Assembly: GCA_023333565.1 (NCBI GenBank)
Contig: JAJKFH010001548.1
Coordinates: 868,001 to 932,000 of the forward strand
Reading direction: 5' to 3'
DNA length: 64,000 nucleotides
From: Puffinus mauretanicus
Lineage: Eukaryota > Chordata > Aves > Procellariiformes > Procellariidae
Shown here: positions 47,880-58,920 of the stretch, in pieces
Layout: every line of letters begins with the position of its first letter
Position numbering within the stretch: position 1 is the first letter of the stretch
Translations under genes and position numbers: made by a program
The notes under the pieces: generated by a model
The model's input: the letters and a program-made list of their open reading frames with translations, nothing else
Told to the model about the DNA's origin: nothing
Databases searched by the model: none

Positions 47880-47910
47880 GGGACTCCCAAGCTCTGGTGA
47901 CTGGTCCAAA
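47880..47910 (+). repeat. 31-bp inverted repeat, right copy
   Basis: Matches the reverse complement of 44592-44622 at 30 of 31 positions; the single difference is at the fifth base (47884). Flanks are unrelated apart from a short possible GCTG/GGGA resemblance to the left. Confidence 0.8.
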
Positions 47911-48779
47911 ATGGCTGCGTGCGGTGCAGACGCAGGCATGTGGCCTGTTCTTTAGCGGGAAAATACTCCAGAGCCATTGGGCTTACTGGGTGACCCACCA
48001 GCCCTCCAGTCTTGTGTCGGGGGGGACACATGCTCGTGCCATCTCTGGTGGCCGGAGGTCTGAGGTGAGGACTCTGCTGGCCAGTGCCTCCTCATCTTCT
48101 CCGTCTGTACCATCAGGTCACTCTCTGCAGGACAAGGGGCTGCCAACACTGGGAGTGGGAGTTTTATACCGGTGGAGGTGCCCCAGCGGCTCCTCAGCCC
48201 CTGCACCCTCTGGCTGCGCAGATGCTTTGGGGAACTTGCGTGAACACAGCAAGGGGCCGGAGCATCCTGCCCTTTCCTCGGAGGAGACGTCGGGCGCGGA
48301 GAGGCGCTGCCCTGGGACACCGCCCTCCCGTTGGGCTGAAACAAGGCATTGACAAATGATGCATTTTGGTCCCCCTCCTCCCTTCCCTTTGGCAGACACT
48401 GTTGTGTCTAACGCTAACCTGTTACAGCTGATAACAGCCGCAAATGCTGCTGCTGCTGCTTTCATAAAAATTCGTGGGATGCCAGATTATTTCCATGCAC
48501 AACAGGAGCCCTGAGGCTGCCTCTGCACGAGCTTCGTCCCTGCCGCCTCCCGCCGTTGCCAGCGCTGGGCCAGGTGCGGGAGCGAGGTGGGACAGCCATG
48601 GGCGGGGGGCCAGGCCCCACCCTGGGCACCCCCCGCTTGCCTCTGCTGCTGCAGCTGGGTGGTGGGAGCTGGGGGATGGACGGACGGACACGCGGAGGGA
48701 CAGACACATACACGCACATACAAATTTTGTAGGCGTTTCTAAGCAACTCAGTGCATAAATCCCTTTGGAAACCAAGTCC

Positions 48780-48925
48780 CTCAATCAGGCGGGACCGTCC
48801 GACCGCGGCCCAGGGAGGATGGGTGTGTCCCAGCCGAAGCCCCCGCCGCGGCTGTGCCGCGCGGTGCCGGTGCCCCCGGACGGGAGGTGCTGGCAGAAGC
48901 GCAGCTGCGGCGCGGTGTGCATCTC
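48780..48925. promoter_or_regulatory. Short, very dense CpG cluster
   Basis: About 20 CpG dinucleotides in under 150 bp, with CCGCGG and GCGCGG units. Too short for a formal CpG island, but dense enough to escape the usual CpG loss, so possibly unmethylated. No TATA or CCAAT context and no recognisable exon. Confidence 0.3.
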
Positions 48926-50170
48926 TGGGGAGATTTCGTAGAGGGAATGCTGATGAGTAATGAACAAGGTGCTGCCTGAGCCTTGTTTGGAGGGAAGAGG
49001 GGAGGGAGTGGAGAGGCTGAGGGAAAGAAAGGAGCACAAGGAAGAAGAGAAAGAAAGCAATGACCTTGGTGAGTTTTTCTGGCCGCTCTCCAGGTCACAG
49101 GCTGATGCCAGAAAAACCTCCGAGTCCCTTTTGGCTGGAAGTCCGCTCCCTGCGTTAGGTGAATCACACACACGTTTCTGGAACATTACATGTTCACAGT
49201 TGCAAAGCTCGCAGTAATTAGAAAAACTACAAGACCAAGGCAGGGGGAAAAAATATGAGTCACACATGGAAGTGGTGTTATTGTACTGCAGGAGAATCAG
49301 CTTTGCAGATTTCCAAAGGTAAATGCGCATCAGGCTCCCTGGCTGCCGGGAAGGGCTCTTTGCTGCTGCCCTCACCCTGCCCGGCTGCCAGCATCAGCGG
49401 GCGAGCGGCGGCTCTGGAAGAGGCCAGGAGACTTTAGGACGTGTCTGCACAGGGAAGCCAAATTGCGCTTAGGTAGGGCTTGAGATTCCTGCGGGATGAC
49501 TCCAGACGATGAATAGCTGTTGTGCAGTTAACTCCCAGTGGGGATGTTCTTGCTCCATGGGGGGGTGACTGCCCGCATTAAGCATTCTCCACTTCCACCC
49601 ATGAATTTAGGTGTTTCAAAATAAGCTGCTCTTACTCCAGAACAAGCGCTGCCATGCCAGGAGCTGATCACAAAGAGTTGTTTCAGCACAGCGTCCTGGA
49701 CAGGCAGGTCCTCAGGGTGCCAGCTGCTGCCACCCAGGCGATGCGTGGGCTGGGAGCCTTCTCCCGCCCTCCAGCACGTACCAGCAGCAAGTGGTGACCT
49801 TTTCTCGCTCACTCACTTCAACACTGCATCTAGATGCTGCTCGTTTCTGAGAAGAAGAGCGAGCCCCATACCAACCCCCCATGTTCAGGGGAGTTTCATA
49901 AATCATGCAGGCAGTCTTGTTTCCAATGAACTGATGGATGGGGCTTTCATCCCTTTCTTTGTGTGACCCCTCTGCTGCTATTCATTAACAACACAAAGGG
50001 CGTTTTAACCTGTGAGCAGAGCGGGCTCTCGTTTGTTTAGTTAACTCTCCTCCTGAGTCATCCCATTTGGCTCAGGCAAAACCGTGCTCCAGGCAGCCTG
50101 CCGGCTCTCCCACCGGGGCTGCGCTCCCCGAGCACCGCCGGCAGGACACATCGGCATGCCTGGCAGGTGA
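48926..50170. other. Gene-free stretch
   Basis: No gene recognised. A 15-bp dyad, GAACAT-TAC-ATGTTC, is at 49181-49195. CCTGGCAGGTGAGC just before the pentamer array resembles a splice donor (break near 50165), with no supporting exon evidence. Confidence 0.5.
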
Positions 50171-50295
50171 GCATCCCATCGCATCGCATCGCATCGCATC
50201 GCATCGCATCGCATCGCATCGCATCGCATCGCATCGCACTGCATCGCATCGCATCGCATCGCATCGCGTCGTGTCTCATCGCACTGCAACGCAGC
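50171..50295. repeat. (GCATC)n pentanucleotide microsatellite
   Basis: About 25 pentamer units: GCATC, CCATC, eleven pure GCATC (50181-50235), one GCACT, five pure GCATC (50241-50265), then decaying units to about 50295. Five is coprime to three and no stop occurs in the unit, so all six frames stay open across it. They read Ala-Ser-His-Arg-Ile repeats on + and Asp-Ala-Met-Arg-Cys repeats on minus. The long frames here are therefore artefacts. The pure left side and decayed right side suggest ongoing slippage in the left part. Confidence 0.95.
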
Positions 50296-51539
50296 ACGTG
50301 TCGTCACACCTTCAGGCGACCTGGTGGGAAGAAGAGCTGGGCTGGGAGCGTGGCATCACCGCGCATTGCAACACGACCACCTGGTTTCCAAGAAGTGTGA
50401 GCTCACGCCAACTGAAGGATACGCCTCTTGTCTTCAGGTTCAGCTGCTGTCCAGCTGCCAGGGGCAGCGGGGGCTGCCAGCGTCCGGTGGCGACTCCATT
50501 CGGAGAACGCCAGAGAGCGGATTACGCATCAGACGATGAAGTGATGCTATGGACAAACCGCGCCGAACACGAAATCTTCCTGCAATACTCCGAGGCAGAT
50601 TGTTACATCTCTCTGCCAAGAAATCAAACATTCCTGCTAGAGTCAGGGCTTTCACAGAAGCCCCCTCTGGGACATCAAGTGAGGCTAAGACAACAGTCCA
50701 GAGCTTTGCTAGCAAATCATGAGTCCCGAGTGTCTCTCCAGCTGGCAGGACCATCATTGACCTAAATGGCCTTGTCCTCCCTGAAGCAGCTCTGTCAATT
50801 TGGCCACAATCCACTTAATAATGTAGCTTGAGTATAAAGATGTATCCAGGCCCAACCACAAAACAGCTGGAGACTGTAGGGTTGACTTAATCCTGGTAGA
50901 ATAAAACGGGGAAACTAGTGGGAGTCAGCTAGGATGTTGCTGGCTGGCTTTTGAGCAGTGCTGAGTAATAAAAGGGATCAAATGTGTTAGGCACAAGCTG
51001 TCTGGAGCCACAGTTGTTGTTGTTGTTTTAACTAATTGAATTTTAGTGCTGGTGAAAGGTACCAGATTGACAGCTCTGGGGAACGGTGTCTGTTACTCAG
51101 GCCAGGTACGGCACAGGCAGTGAATCCCCTCTTAATCCCCATCTTCATCCAGACATCGTGTTTTCCTCTCATGGGGAGAAAACATTCGGCCCCTGACACA
51201 TGGAGACCTTCCCTTCTGCAGCTGGGACCTGAGCCGAGGGGTCTGCATCCCTCCTGGAGATCCCTGCCTGACTCCATGGAGGTGCTCCAAGGGCCCCTGG
51301 GGGCAACACCTTCGGGTTGGGGCAGGGTGGGACAAGCGACCTGCCCCAGCCCTGCGGCAGGCACTGGGCGTGCGGCTGGGGAGGGGCAGGCAGCGGGCAG
51401 GGGCTGCATCAGGGCAAGCGGCGCAGCAAAGGCGTCGAGGGGAGTTGCTGCTCGTGGTAAGAAATCCACCTTGGCCGGCTCCCAGGAAGCCTTTGCCAGA
51501 GGAGAGCAGCCGGGGCTGCCTGGGAAGCCAGAGCTGGGG
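50296..51539. other. Gene-free stretch
   Basis: No gene recognised. A (GTT)4 run lies near 51014-51028. The 283-codon minus-strand frame covering 51032-51883 lies in GC-rich DNA, overlaps open frames on the other strand and has no domain. Confidence 0.5.
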
Positions 51540-52210
51540 CCGAGCAGGGGTGCGGGGAGGAGAGTGGAAGGAAACGGAGCAGCATCCCCAAAAGGAGAGC
51601 AGCGGCTGCATCCTTCCCGGGGGCAGCCGGGCGCCGGCAGCCGGGCGGAGGGCAGGGATGTGGCTGCACCCACGTGCTGGGTGACTTCTGTGCCCGCCAC
51701 GAGACGGGGATGATTCTTACCCAGCTTTGTAAAGTGCCGAAGGGTCAGACACATTGAGCAACGTTTCACCGCCGAAAGTCCAAAAGCCTGGCGGCGCGCT
51801 GCCCCTCGCACGTGCGGGCAGGGATGGGCAGCGGCGCTGGGAGAGCCGGGGCAGCCGCACGCCTCGCCGATGTGCTTCAGCAAGCATGCACGGAGGCGGC
51901 TGTTTCCCAGGGGAAAGCTCTTAGCAGGGGCACCTTGTCAGCCCTGCTCTATAAATAGCTGGGAAAAAGCCCGGGCAGGAAGCGGCGGATTTTAGGAAGG
52001 GCGAGGGGAAGGGCTCGGTTTCAGCCTTGCCAAGTCTCGGTCACGCGGGAGGGTGACTCCTGCGCCGTGGAGGATGCCGAAGGCAGCGCTGAGGGTGTTT
52101 CGCCCAGCGAGACGGGGCTGTGCTCCGCGCTGCGGCTCTTCAGGGCTCCCTTTGAACTCCTCCCGCTGTTTTCCTCGCCGGCCCTGGCAGGGCTCGGCAG
52201 GCAGCTCCAT
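51540..52210. promoter_or_regulatory. CpG-rich region, candidate promoter
   Basis: Raised CpG density surrounds a perfect CTATAAATAG at 51949-51958. Downstream, about 95 bp past the expected start site, an ATG at 52074-52076 (A at -3) opens a 67-codon frame to 52277, rich in Arg, Pro and Cys and with no recognisable domain. The arrangement is coherent for a small first exon or a non-coding transcript, but unproven. Confidence 0.38.
51949..51958 (+). promoter_or_regulatory. Perfect TATA / MEF2-type site
   Basis: CTATAAATAG satisfies both the optimal TATA consensus and the MEF2 consensus (C-T-A-(A/T)4-T-A-G). In CpG-rich DNA a TATA reading is favoured, with transcription predicted to start near 51980. 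A muscle or neuronal enhancer role through MEF2 is the alternative. Confidence 0.4.
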
Positions 52211-53269
52211 GCTCCAGGTGCTAGGGACAAGCTCTGCCCTGTTTTTTATGGGAGAGCCTCACTGCTCGTGTGGGTAGAGGCTATGGAAGTTGTTTAGCAG
52301 ATGTTAGGAGGGATAAAAGCGCGCAGGTCTGCCCGTTTTCAGGCAGGCTGGCACCATTCACGTGCAGAGTGTGGGGGTATTGGGTTCGTGATCCTGATGG
52401 GCACAGAAAACAAATTCTTCACTGTGCAGGTCCGCTTGCTGCGGTCTCTCTCACTTAGATTAGATTTGGTACTGCTTACTGGGCTGAACGGAGTTGTGCT
52501 TTGCTTTGCTGTGTCAGTTCCTATACCGTGACCCGTGTCTTACAGGCATTTATTGGGAGCTGGCTGCGGTGTGAGACTTGCAGGATATCAGATTTCCAGC
52601 TGGGGCAGCCGCATGGGAACAGCGGCCCTGTTAATAACAAGGTGTGCCCCATCCCTGCCAGTCCCGGGAGGAGGGAAATGAAAATAAGGAAGGAAAAAAA
52701 GAAAACGTGGCTTTGCTGCATCTTGCCTTGGATTGCTTTCATTCATATTTTTGCTATGGAGTCGGGCTGGCTTTTTTTTTTTTTGTGTGTGTTAAGTGAT
52801 CCCAAAATAGCCGACCGGCCCAGCCCTGTGCAGTCCTGCTTTGCAGGCTCAGCTCAGCCTGTAGCTTGTCCCCAGCGTGAGACGCGTCCCCAGCAGGTCT
52901 CGTCACAGCCGATTTGGGGGCTGCCAGCACCTGATGTGCAAACACAAAGGGGAAAGTCACAACTTTCTCTTTGAGAATAGCCGTGTCGGGGACAAGTACC
53001 CGGCTCCTATATACATTTTTTGTAATAAAAAGATAAATGCAGCCTTTCATATCTGAGTTCCTCCTTTGGGAGGGATGTCTGGGCTGGAGGACATAGGGAT
53101 CTGCTGTCTTTCAATGTCACTTCAGTAATCAAAGTCCTGCAGACGAAGCTCTCGCTTCAGATGCTGAGGGCTCGCGCTGGTAACGACGCGCAGTATCATC
53201 TCTCCACTTGTGGCCAGCCGGTTCTGCTAATTACTGAGCCACTGTTCTCCGCAAACCGTGCGTGCGTCA
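52211..53269. other. Gene-free stretch
   Basis: No gene recognised. A T13 run (52772-52784) is followed by a short GTGTGTG. AT-richer near 52990-53040. Confidence 0.5.
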
Positions 53270-53620
53270 GAAGCCCGGCATCAAGGGGAGCCGGCGTGAG
53301 TCAGACTTGAAAGCCCTGAAAAGCACCGCCAGGCTCGGAGCCGGCAGCGCCTGAGCGCTTCCGAAGCCGACGCGAACGGTGGACGATGCAACGGTGCCAA
53401 GCTCCTTCCTCGCCCGCCGCGGCCGCTGGCCCCGCTCGCCTGCAGGCGCGATGGAGGATGGAGGCGGGCAAAGCTCTCTGGGTTAAATCCTCCCCGCGCC
53501 CTCCCGCAATGCCCCGTCCGTGGCAATTTGGGGCAGAAAGAAACGGTCTGGTGCTGAGCCGCCGCCGCAGCCCAGGTCGGTGGTGCTCCCCCTCCTGTCT
53601 CCTGGGTCGGGGCAAGCCAG
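53270..53620. promoter_or_regulatory. CpG-rich segment with AP-1 site
   Basis: Dense CpG from about 53270 to 53600 and a perfect AP-1 site TGAGTCA at 53297-53303. Open frames of about 180 codons on the minus strand cover the segment but carry no domain and are expected in such GC-rich DNA. Confidence 0.28.
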
Positions 53621-54215
53621 TTTGGTGCTTCTCGCTGGCCTGCAAACTCCTCTGCCCCACCGGCGCTGGGTACCCCACAGCCCCCAGAAGCTTCCCACGA
53701 CGGAGCCAGGGGAGCAGAGTGGCTGGTGCAGGATGAGGCCCCCGTCCCTGCCTGACCTGCAGTTTCCATCTCTGGTTTACAGAGAGGCAGCAGGATCCGG
53801 GGAGCTGAAGGAGAGATGCGAAACACAGCACAACCGATGCCCGGTGGGAAAAAGGGTTAAGACGATCCTACCCCCCACCCGATCCCAAACTACAGGGGAC
53901 CTTTTATTGCTGATCCTGCCCGTCAGGGGGTGCAGCCAGCAGGCAGCGAGCAGGCAGCAGCACTCCCCCTGAACCCGGGCGCTGCTGGTGCTCAGAGCCA
54001 AAACAGAATTGAAATGCAGACAGCGGCGGTCTGACAGCAACGCCGGGGAGAGCCGTCCCGTAGCCCGGCCTTGCATGCCACCTACGGTTCCTTCGGTGGA
54101 GGTGATGCGCGCTCTTCCTCTGACGGCGGAGCGGTTTATTTGCAGTCAGGCAGAGGCACCCGTGGCAGACAGAGATTCCCCAACGGCGCTCGCTTTATTT
54201 GGAGTAAAACTCCAG
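53621..54215. other. Gene-free stretch
   Basis: Nothing recognised beyond GC-rich sequence with overlapping frames. Confidence 0.5.
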
Positions 54216-54240
54216 TATAAAACCCGCAGTAGGTGGCACT
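54216..54240 (+). promoter_or_regulatory. TATA box abutting a CTCF-like motif
   Basis: TATAAAA is at 54216-54222. Immediately downstream, GCAGTAGGTGGCACT (54226-54240) fits the CTCF core CCASYAGRKGGCRSY at 14 of 15 positions, + orientation. Just upstream, TGGAGT-AAA-ACTCCA forms a small hairpin. CTCF motifs set loop boundaries according to orientation; the TATA match may be coincidental. Confidence 0.42.
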
Positions 54241-56384
54241 GGCTCTTAGCCACAGCCCGGCTGCACTTGGGGGCGGGATGCTCTCCCACCCTTCCTGGTG
54301 GGTACAAAGCTGGTGCTCACCTGGCCGAAGGTCACTGTAAATAGCTTATGTTCAAGAAATGAACCGCAAATGCAGTGTCAGAAGTTCAGGGGGTATCGTA
54401 TTGAACAGGGGCACAGGCCGAGGAGACTTCTCATGCCTGGTGGAGCACCCATGCTCTGAACGTCAGCACCGTTTGGGCTGCTGCAGGCTGGGCAGCTGGC
54501 ACCAGAGACACCCAGAGCTGGGGCTCAGCTGGCCCTGGTGGGGACCCCCCGGGCTCTCACCTACAGCTATCCCGGCCCCCCAGCCCCTCCCCAGGAGCAT
54601 CCTCTCCTCTCCCAGCACCGAGAGGTCCTCCTCCTTCTGGGCCAGAGGTGACCTTCAGCCTCAGGGCCTGAAGTGCAAGCCTCAGCCTTGAATTTCAGAC
54701 AGCTTTGGGTTTCCAGGGTTCAGATTTGGGTTTCTGGTTCTCCTCGGCAGGAAGAGAAACAGCAGCTGGATATTTCAGTCCAGCCCCTGTTGCACTCCTG
54801 CCCAGTCTGCGCGTCCTGTGTGTGCTGTCCCGGCGGAGCGGGGTATCTCTCGGAGGACGTGTCCTTCTGTCCCACCGTGGCATGGCCAGTACTGGATGCT
54901 CGGGGGAAGAAGCAGACAAACAGGCTGTGAGAGAGAGACGCGCTTGCAGCTTGCAGCCACCTGAAGGTGAGGACTGCCCCGCACCTGAACTGTGTCTGGA
55001 CGAGCCGCCGAGGGCCCTGTGCTGTGCGGGTTTGCCTCGCTCCCTCCTGAACGGCTTCTCCTTTCGAGCCCTGCAGCCCCCCGCGGCAGCGAGCGGGGTG
55101 GCCGGCTGGTGCGGAGCCATCTCCCGCTGGTGGCTGCAGGACGGAGCTCTGGCAGGTGGGAGCAGGCATTGCATTCAAGCTCACAGGGCGGAGGGAAGCG
55201 GTGGCAAACAGCAGAAGAGGATGGGAGAGACAAATGGCTCTGTCCTGTGTGCCAGCACTAATGGGGGAGGATGTGCTCCAAATACTAACGGCGTGGCAGC
55301 AGCAGCCACTGCCGGCGCGGTGAGCTCCCTGCTCCCAGCAATACGGAGCTCGTGGAGCAGAGCTGAGCGTCCAGGTCGCATCCAAGGGAGCCACTGAGTT
55401 CGTCTGACAGTGTCTCACCTTCTGACACTCTGCGCAAAGATGCAGTGACTTGGAAATCTGGATTTTGGAGGCTAAACTTTACCATCCCGACTGCTTCTGC
55501 CTCATTGCGTTTAAAGAGGACAGCATCCCAATGTCAGAGAGGAGCACTGCTGGTCCTCCAGCTGGGGCTGACGTGGACCGATAGGAATGCTGGGCCATCT
55601 GAGAAGCTCTTCCTGGAGCAATAAATATGAGAAGTGTGCTTCCAAGCAGTCTCCCTTTGCTGGGAGATGAAGGGAACGATAGACGCTGCAGGAGGCACAG
55701 CGTTTAATATTTATCAGAACCACATCACGCCGCACCCGGCGGTGCCGCTGAAGAACAGCCACCCCAAGTGGCCACCACAAAACGCTGCTCTCCGTAGGCT
55801 GGCAGGAGGGTCTGGGCAGGGAGCGGGGCTGGCTGTGCGAGGTGACACCCTCGCGGTGCCCCGGCTCCTGCCTCTCTCATCCAAATGCAAGGTTGCCTTG
55901 GAGACACAGGGACATGATCAGTCCCGGTGCTCCGATGCACCAGACGAGTGCAAGCTCTCGCCTCCAAGGGTGTCGTCCCTGCCAGAGCGGGGCAGGGCGT
56001 CCTTGCTGCCTTGCTGCGTGCTGCTAAGCCTGGGGCGGACGCTTGCCTGGGGGCTGTGCTCCTTGTTGAGTGGCATCACCCAGCAAGCGGATCATCCCGC
56101 TCCTTAGCAGGCGTTGCTGCCTCCTGGGCTTGCGTATCACCTCCTGCAGCCCCGGAGGCGAGTGGGTGTCCAGGATAGCACAGGACCCTGCTGTGCATGG
56201 TTGCAAGTGTCGGCCCCGCACCAGTAGCCCCCACCAGCCCCCCTGCCTGGGTTTGGGGCTCCCGCGGTGCCCCGGGGCAGTCCCAGGCGCTGCACAGCGA
56301 GGGCCGATTACTGCACCGGTGCAGCTGGCAATATTGAGATGCCCCTGCACCCTGCAGAGCCTCTGAAGCCATCTCTGTCCTGCA
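54241..56384. other. Gene-free stretch, GC-rich
   Basis: Frames of about 230 codons occur on both strands at 54705-55418. They overlap each other completely, have no domains and alter with frame, as expected from GC-rich non-coding DNA. No transposon recognised. Confidence 0.5.
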
Positions 56385-56715
56385 TTAGAGATCTAAGCTC
56401 AAACAATAAGGGTAATGGACAGGAAATTAGAGATAAGTAGGTGGTTTGACAGGATTAGGGATAAGCAAAAGAAACATAATTATGTGATAGCTGCTATCGG
56501 ACAAGGGCTCCTACGAAAGGGAATGTAAATGACCTAAAAAAAGCACTACACCAGATCAAACAGCTACACTTTGCAGATAACAGCTCAAAAACACAGGGTA
56601 TAAATATTTATCGCAAATGAATTCTCCAAACACTCCCTACTCACGATCACATTAACAATAGATGGGATTGAGGATAATAAAGGCTTTTCACGATCTTTTT
56701 TTTCCTTTTTTTCCT
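56385..56715. promoter_or_regulatory. AT-rich island, strong conserved-element look
   Basis: Over 300 bp of complex AT-rich sequence between GC-rich flanks. It includes the palindrome CATAATTATG (56475-56484), a GGATTAG bicoid/OTX-type site (56453-56459) next to a TTTGACAGG TALE-type site, and an ATGTAAATG POU-like site near 56523. No coding potential, no simple repeat and no transposon landmark. Candidate developmental enhancer. Confidence 0.42.
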
Positions 56716-57414
56716 GGGGCTTTTATACACGTACAGCTGTGTGTATGTGTGTGAGAGATAGGGAGCGTGCCCGTCGGTGTGTGCAGGGGAACGGTGCTGG
56801 CAAAGGGGTGTCCGGGGGTCCTGCGCCCCTCCCGGCTCCTCGGCAGCTCTGCCGATGCCCGCGCAGCTCAGCCTGCGCTCGCTCCTCTGCCACCTCCGCG
56901 GCTCCGAGCATCCCAGGGAAGGGGAGGACTCACCCGCGCTCCTGCCCGGGGCTCAGTGCACACCGACGTCCTGCGCTGTTTGTACGACGGTGCCAAATAT
57001 TGAGGTTTGGCTTTGCCATCCGGGTGGTCAGCAAAGAGGGCACGACGGCCGCTCCCCGGGGAAGCGCTGGGGCCCCAAAGGCTGAAGCCTGGACGATTCC
57101 CGCTGCTTCTCTCTCCTGAGCAGGGAGGGGGAAATTAATGAATGGTGGGCACGTTCCCGTGGAGTCGTTGGGAAACCTCTGCCTCGAATGAGAGCAAGGC
57201 TGGGCCCTTTCGTATCTGCAAAGGGTGGTGCAGGCGTGCAGCTCTTCTGCATGTAAGGCCAAGTGTGGCTGCGACCTCAGACCGAGCCGAGGGTGACCCC
57301 CTCCGCAGCCCCCCGCGCCTGCCCCCTGCAGCGCCCGTCCCCCGGCGCGGGGCCGTGGGTGTCCCTGCAGCATGGCCGCCCCACGCGCTGCCCCCCCAGA
57401 CAGCGCTTCGCTCT
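56716..57414. other. CpG-rich gene-free stretch
   Basis: GC- and CpG-rich from about 56810 to 57400, starting after a short GTGTGTATGTGTGTG run. No coding exon recognised. CpG density is lower than at 10490-11010. Confidence 0.45.
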
Positions 57415-57620
57415 TCTTCGTGGTTTATTCTGGTTGTTGTTATTTATTTAACAAGAGGGGGACACAAAGCCTCCATAACCTGGGCTTGCAAATTACCGAA
57501 GCCCAGGAAATGAAAACTCCACGGCTGCATTAATTGGAGGGCTTTTTAATTAAAATCAGCTTGTTTCCTGATCAAAGATTAAAGGAAGGAAGAAAGCTGA
57601 AAGAAAAAATAATAATAAAA
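57415..57620. promoter_or_regulatory. AT-rich island
   Basis: AT-rich block with TTAATTAA (57546-57553) and CATTAATTGG (about 57526-57535). A purine-rich AAGGAAGGAAG patch ends it. Candidate conserved non-coding element. Confidence 0.33.
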
Positions 57621-57924
57621 CAATTCCCTCCCTGCCCCTCTCTGGCATTCACGAGGTGCAGGCTGAGCACCCTGCGTCATCCCTGCTGCTTTGCTCTCAT
57701 ACCTTTTGATATTTTTTTCCCCACAAAAGTCTTTTTTGTCTCCTTTTTCTACCTGACTTCATCCTCACCTGCTTCTCTTCTGTCTGTCCATCGTGTGTCC
57801 CAGCCCCTTTGGCATCGTCCCTTGCTGGGGCACCGTGGGGGCTGCCCAGGCAGGGGGGCGGCCGGGGGCAGCTGGGAAGGAAGGGGGAGAAACCGCGGTG
57901 AGCAGAGGGTGCGTCGCCCAGGAA

Positions 57925-58440
57925 GAGTTATTCACATCTCAACTTTTTTTAATGAGAATTAAATTCTGGCAGAGAAGTTAGCGTTGCCTAAAGATTTAGC
58001 TGCTGTGACTAAATGGCATTCAATGAGGCTAAACAAAGTATATTGCTAACGAAGACGAGTATTTGTTGCTTTGGAAAGGCTGCTGTCCCCAAGGCTGCGG
58101 AGAATCACTGTGGAGGAAAAACCAGGCGGAAAAGTGAGAATGAAAAGAGGAAATTCTTTAATCCAAATTTATGAATTGGCCAAAAAGCTGCAACATCTTA
58201 AGTCAATAATTTTGGTCAAATGTCCATCTATTTTTTCTTAATGAAGATTGTAACTGAGCACAAAACCCCAGGAACAAGAAACAGCCAACAGGAAAGACGG
58301 GGAATTGATAGTTACGGAGATAGATGGGAGACTTTGAAGTTCAGAAAATTGGTGAGGGAAGGTAAAGGCATCAAGGAGAAATCTGTGGCTGGCTGGGCTG
58401 CGGACGCTAAGTAGTAGTTAATAATATTAGGCAGAGGGAG
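57925..58440. promoter_or_regulatory. AT-rich island
   Basis: About 500 bp of AT-rich complex DNA with AATGAGAATTAAATTC, AATGGCATTCAATGAGG and GTTAATAATATTAGG stretches. No transposon signature or coding potential. Candidate conserved non-coding element. Confidence 0.35.
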
Positions 58441-58805
58441 TGCTGCGGCAGTAATAGAGGCTCATCGCTAGCTCAGAGCACGGCGGTGCTGGCGGTGGCG
58501 TGGGGAGGGCAGAAGTGCTCCGTCAGCATCTCTGCGCCCCCTCAGAGCGGTGGGACGATGCTCTGCTGTCACGCAAGGCTGCTGAGGCACGTCTTGGTCC
58601 GATGGCAGCCACCGAGGATTGTCGCACATCCTAGAAAATAAATGTTTTGGAGCGGCTTGGCCTCGGCCCTACGAGAGCTGAGGCTCCCACGCGTGGGGAG
58701 AGCCCCTTTCCGTCGCTGGTGGCACCGGGATGGGGTCCAGGGCCAGTGCTGCATCCTCGGTGAGCGGAAAGAGCAGAAGGGGCGACCTGGCCTCAGCAGA
58801 AGAGG
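58441..58805. other. Gene-free stretch before CR1
   Basis: GC-rich, nothing recognised. Confidence 0.5.
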
Positions 58806-58920
58806 GGAAAAAAATGATACGGAATTTAATTGAGGGAGGAATTAGTGTCAGTCAGCACGGCTTTATGGAAATAGATCTTGCCAAACAAACCTGATTTCGT
58901 TCTGTAATGAGATTAGGCTT
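58806..58920 (+). mobile_element. CR1 LINE, reverse-transcriptase fragment
   Basis: Frame + starting at 58850 reads SQHGFM (58850-58867), then LAKQT, a stop, and FRSVMRL. This corresponds to the QHGF-containing segment of CR1 reverse transcriptase (typical 'SQHGFM...SCQTNLISFFDEIT'). The leading GGAATTAGTGTCAGTCAGC also matches CR1 DNA. The in-frame stop and substitutions show a dead copy. The reverse transcriptase core that should follow for several hundred bases is absent or replaced by GC-rich DNA, so the element has an internal deletion. Confidence 0.75.

Noticed and set aside
50067..50765. 232-codon + frame and overlapping minus frames around 50041-50307
   Set aside because: They exist because the GCATC pentamer has no stop in any frame. 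The flanking residues show no domain.
51032..51883. 283-codon minus-strand frame, the longest in the window
   Set aside because: GC-rich DNA suppresses stops. The translation is low-complexity Pro/Ala/Arg with no domain, and a 225-codon frame overlaps it on the other strand.
54705..55418. Overlapping frames of about 230 codons on both strands
   Set aside because: Mutually overlapping frames without domains in GC-rich DNA. At most one could be real and neither resembles a protein family.
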